NCBI GenBank assembly: GCA_014379815.1
Contig: JACMLA010000172.1
Coordinates: forward strand, 1-6,700
Length of the DNA stretch: 6,700 bases
Reading direction: 5' to 3'
Source of the DNA: Bryobacteraceae bacterium
Lineage (GTDB): Bacteria > Acidobacteriota > Terriglobia > Bryobacterales > Bryobacteraceae
Position numbers and translations under genes: made by a program
The notes under the pieces: model-generated
Databases searched by the model: none
The model's input: the letters and a program-made list of their open reading frames with translations, nothing else
Told to the model about the DNA's origin: nothing
Part shown: one piece after another, positions 4,465 to 6,700 of the stretch
How the letters are laid out: every line of letters starts with the position of its first letter
How positions within the stretch are numbered: the stretch's first letter is position 1

Positions 4465-6360
4465 CTACTGCTTTACGCCGGCACCTTCAGGCAGGATTCG
4501 AAGCAGTTCCTCAACCCCGGAACTCGCATGCTGTTCTACTTCGGGCACTATTTCCTCAACCGCCGGGTAGCTCTTCACCTTGCGGGCTGCCGCGATACCA
4601 ACCACGCGCGCGACCTCTTCTTCAGAAGCGTTGCGAACGCGCTCCAGGCTGCCGAATGTCTGCAGGAGCTTCTTTACCGTTCTGTCACCAACGCCCTTGA
4701 TCTGCGTCAACTCCGAGGTCAACCGGGCGGTGTTCCGACGCGACCTGTGAAACGTCACGGCAAACCGGTGCGCCTCATCACGGATCTGCTGAACAATGTG
4801 CAGGACCGGAGAAAACTTGTCCAGAATCACAGGCTCGTCTTCCTGACCGAGAACGTAAATCCATTCTTCCCGCTTTGCGATGGAAGCCAGAGGTTGATTC
4901 AGCACACCGATGGACTCCAGTGCTTCAGCCGCTGCATGGAGTTGTCCCAATCCGCCGTCCACCAGCACCACACTGGGCATTGCGGTATTTTCTTCCCGCA
5001 ATTTCGAGTATCTTCGTGTAATTACCTCGCGCATTGACGCGAAATCATCATTGCCAACGACCGTACGTATGATGAATTTCCGGTAATCCGCCTTCTTCAT
5101 CTTGCCGTCTTCCCACACCACCATGCTGGCAACCTTGTCTGTGCCCTGGATATGGGATATGTCGAAACACTCGATACGCTTGGGCACCTCAGGCGTCGCA
5201 AAAACTTCCTGCAGCGCCTCGGCAAGCTGTTTGGTGGTCGGCTTTATGATCCGGAACCGGCCGTCAAAGCTGTGCTTTGCATTGGTTTCGACGAGCGCAA
5301 CCATGGCCTTCTTTTGACCTCGTTGCGGCGTCAGGATCTCAACCTTGCGACCTCGTTTCTCCGTCAGATATTCTTCGATATCGTCCAGATCTTCAAAAGC
5401 AACCGGGACCCAGATCACACCCGGAATGTATGGCTGATTCAAGTAGACCTGTTTCATCAGCGCTTCAATCAGAGCAGGTGCTTCAAACTCGAGCTGGTCT
5501 TCCCAGAAGTACTCCCGCCGGTCCACGATGTGGCCATTCCGCATGTGGAACAGGTTTACCGCAACCAGAGGGGGCTCAGCGTAGTAAGCGAAGATATCGG
5601 CATCGTCGCCATCAGCTGCCGCCATCTTCTGACGTTGCTCCATCTCTTCCACGGTTGACATCAAATCGCGAAGATTGGCAGCTTCTTCGAAGCGTGTATC
5701 TTCAGCCGCTGCTTCCATCCTCCGGCGAAGCGTGGCGGAAAGATCTTTGTGCCGCCCTTCCAGAAACAGCCGGACGTGTCGCACTGCCTCCGCGTAACTC
5801 TCGTCGCTGACCAGGCCCTGAACACAAGGTCCGAGACAACGCTTTATGTGGTACTGCAAACAAGGATTTTTATGCGTCCGCCGGAAATCCACATAGCAGG
5901 ACGGCACCAGAAAGTTGCGGTGGATGAAGTGTACCAGGCGGTGCGCCAGATTGCCTGGGAAGTACGGGCCGTAGTACGTGCTGCCGTCTTTTTTCAAGCG
6001 GCGGGTCACATACACACGGGCGTACTTCTCACCTGTGAGCTTGATGTAGGGATACGTCTTGTCATCCCGTAGCAGGATATTGAAGCGGGGCTTGTACTGC
6101 TTGATCAGGTTGTTTTCAAGCGCCAGAGCCTCTTTGTTGTTGTCTACCTGAATGAAGTCGACATCGTGCGCACATGAGATCAGTGTGCCGGTCTTGCTGT
6201 CTGTCAGCCGGTCTTCATTGAAATAGCTCCGGACCCTTGCTCTGAGGTTCTTGGCTTTTCCGACGTACAACACCTCGCCGTGCTCGTCTTTGTACAAGTA
6301 CACGCCGGGCAGAAGAGGAAGCTGAGCAACCTTGTCTCGGAGATCTTGCTTACGGTCCAT
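4465..6360 (-). CDS. uvrC: UvrC, excinuclease ABC subunit C
   Basis: Full-length UvrC (631 residues), the dual nuclease of UvrABC nucleotide excision repair, which cuts DNA on both sides of a lesion after recruitment by UvrB. Domains in order: GIY-YIG nuclease for the 3' cut (about 14-95; GVY 19-21, YVG 32-34, Lys35, Arg42, Glu82, Asn94); a four-cysteine segment Cys155, Cys167, Cys175, Cys179, with the spacing reported to hold an iron-sulphur cluster in E. coli UvrC; a UVR motif that contacts UvrB (about 206-241); the RNase H-like nuclease for the 5' cut (Asp400 in CFDIS, Asp468 in VDGG, Lys496, His531 in DEAHRFA); and a helix-hairpin-helix DNA-binding region (about 548-600, IKGVGDRTVKKLL). 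All catalytic residues are present, so it should be active. It starts 84 bases after the glycosyltransferase stop, with no obvious Shine-Dalgarno right before the ATG. No clear terminator is seen between its stop and the next operon's promoter. Confidence 0.97.
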   Translation of the reverse strand: MDRKQDLRDKVAQLPLLPGVYLYKDEHGEVLYVGKAKNLRARVRSYFNEDRLTDSKTGTLISCAHDVDFIQVDNNKEALALENNLIKQYKPRFNILLRDDKTYPYIKLTGEKYARVYVTRRLKKDGSTYYGPYFPGNLAHRLVHFIHRNFLVPSCYVDFRRTHKNPCLQYHIKRCLGPCVQGLVSDESYAEAVRHVRLFLEGRHKDLSATLRRRMEAAAEDTRFEEAANLRDLMSTVEEMEQRQKMAAADGDDADIFAYYAEPPLVAVNLFHMRNGHIVDRREYFWEDQLEFEAPALIEALMKQVYLNQPYIPGVIWVPVAFEDLDDIEEYLTEKRGRKVEILTPQRGQKKAMVALVETNAKHSFDGRFRIIKPTTKQLAEALQEVFATPEVPKRIECFDISHIQGTDKVASMVVWEDGKMKKADYRKFIIRTVVGNDDFASMREVITRRYSKLREENTAMPSVVLVDGGLGQLHAAAEALESIGVLNQPLASIAKREEWIYVLGQEDEPVILDKFSPVLHIVQQIRDEAHRFAVTFHRSRRNTARLTSELTQIKGVGDRTVKKLLQTFGSLERVRNASEEEVARVVGIAAARKVKSYPAVEEIVPEVEQHASSGVEELLRILPEGAGVKQ

Positions 6361-6444
6361 CGTGGGGCTGAAAGGAGGGAACTGCCTCTATCTCATGATG
6401 CCCCCGCAGGGTCAGCGGTTGCCATTTCGGCATTCCAACGCCAT

Positions 6445-6700
6445 TTAAGCCGAACGCAGCACTTTCTCGTAATGCGCCTCATACAGCGGAATAAGCCGTT
6501 CCGCCGAGAAACGAGAGACCGCCGTATCCCTCGCCGCCCCGGACATTCGCAGGAGTTTTGTCTCATCCCTGAAGAGTTCCACGACCCGCGCCGCCTGTGA
6601 ATCGACATCTCCAACTGCTTCGAGAAAGCCGTCTTCCCCATGCGTCACCAGATCCGGCACCCCTCCTGCGTTCGTGGCGATGGGGACAACGCCGCAGGCC
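6445..6700 (-). CDS. family 4 glycosyltransferase, C-terminal part, BshA-like (5' end outside window)
   Basis: The frame is open to the window edge and encodes the last 84 or so residues of a GT4 (glycosyl transferases group 1) enzyme with a GT-B fold. The fragment starts with ACGVVPIATNAGGVPDLV and HGEDGFLEAVGD, the nucleotide-sugar binding part of the family, and ends with helices including the YEAHYEKVL tail. This pattern closely resembles BshA, which makes N-acetylglucosaminyl-malate in bacillithiol synthesis, but many GT4 enzymes share it and the diagnostic N-terminal half is missing. The acidic residue after GGVP is Asp where Glu is usual. It lies upstream of uvrC in the same direction. 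Confidence 0.85.
   Translation of the reverse strand, partial: ACGVVPIATNAGGVPDLVTHGEDGFLEAVGDVDSQAARVVELFRDETKLLRMSGAARDTAVSRFSAERLIPLYEAHYEKVLRSA

Noticed and set aside
4438..5037. 199-residue open frame on the + strand
   Set aside because: It lies antisense to uvrC in a high-GC coding region, has no recognisable motif or ribosome site, and is explained as a shadow of uvrC.
5277..5810. 177-residue open frame on the + strand
   Set aside because: Also antisense to conserved uvrC sequence, low-complexity Arg/Pro/Ser-rich composition, no family features.
6361..6444. Small inverted repeats between the glycosyltransferase and uvrC
   Set aside because: Stems of four to six bases with wobble pairs and no U-tract; not enough for a terminator or riboswitch call.

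Overview
The window carries eight genes or gene fragments plus several regulatory elements. The gene set (FmdE-family protein with a C-terminal zinc ribbon, an exported delta-60 propeller with an FN3 domain, a BshA-like glycosyltransferase, a complete UvrC) together with moderately high GC and mixed use of strong, weak and absent Shine-Dalgarno sequences suggests an Acidobacteriota-like soil or environmental bacterium. This is inference: no rRNA or other phylogenetic marker is present.

Left part, + strand (1-1231): the 3' end of an unidentified gene, an FmdE-family zinc-ribbon protein and a short ThiE/TenI-like protein. They are stitched together by 4-base start/stop overlaps (ATGA, then GTGA), so they look like one translationally coupled operon that begins outside the window. 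A GC-rich hairpin lies between thiE and the convergent next gene.

Middle, - strand (1301-2909): an exported seven-bladed delta-60 beta-propeller with a C-terminal fibronectin type III domain. It has its own promoter, a good ribosome binding site and a signal peptide. The reading frame is broken at about 2780-2788, just after the first propeller motif, so the gene as written is frameshifted. The remainder is well conserved, which points to a very recent lesion or a sequence error.

Right-centre, - strand (3067-4397): a compact operon, AHSA1/SRPBCC protein then ArsR-family repressor then DinB/YfiT-like three-His protein. Its promoter has a perfect 7-6-7 palindrome filling the -35/-10 spacer. 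The predicted transcript starts only a few bases before the first ATG, so the first gene is probably leaderless. The simplest reading is an autoregulated, small-molecule-responsive operon.

Right end, - strand (4465-6700): complete uvrC, preceded by the C-terminal end of a family 4 glycosyltransferase that resembles BshA (bacillithiol synthesis). DinB-superfamily proteins include bacillithiol S-transferases, so a functional link between the two is possible but unproven. No mobile element, CRISPR array, tRNA or rRNA was seen.
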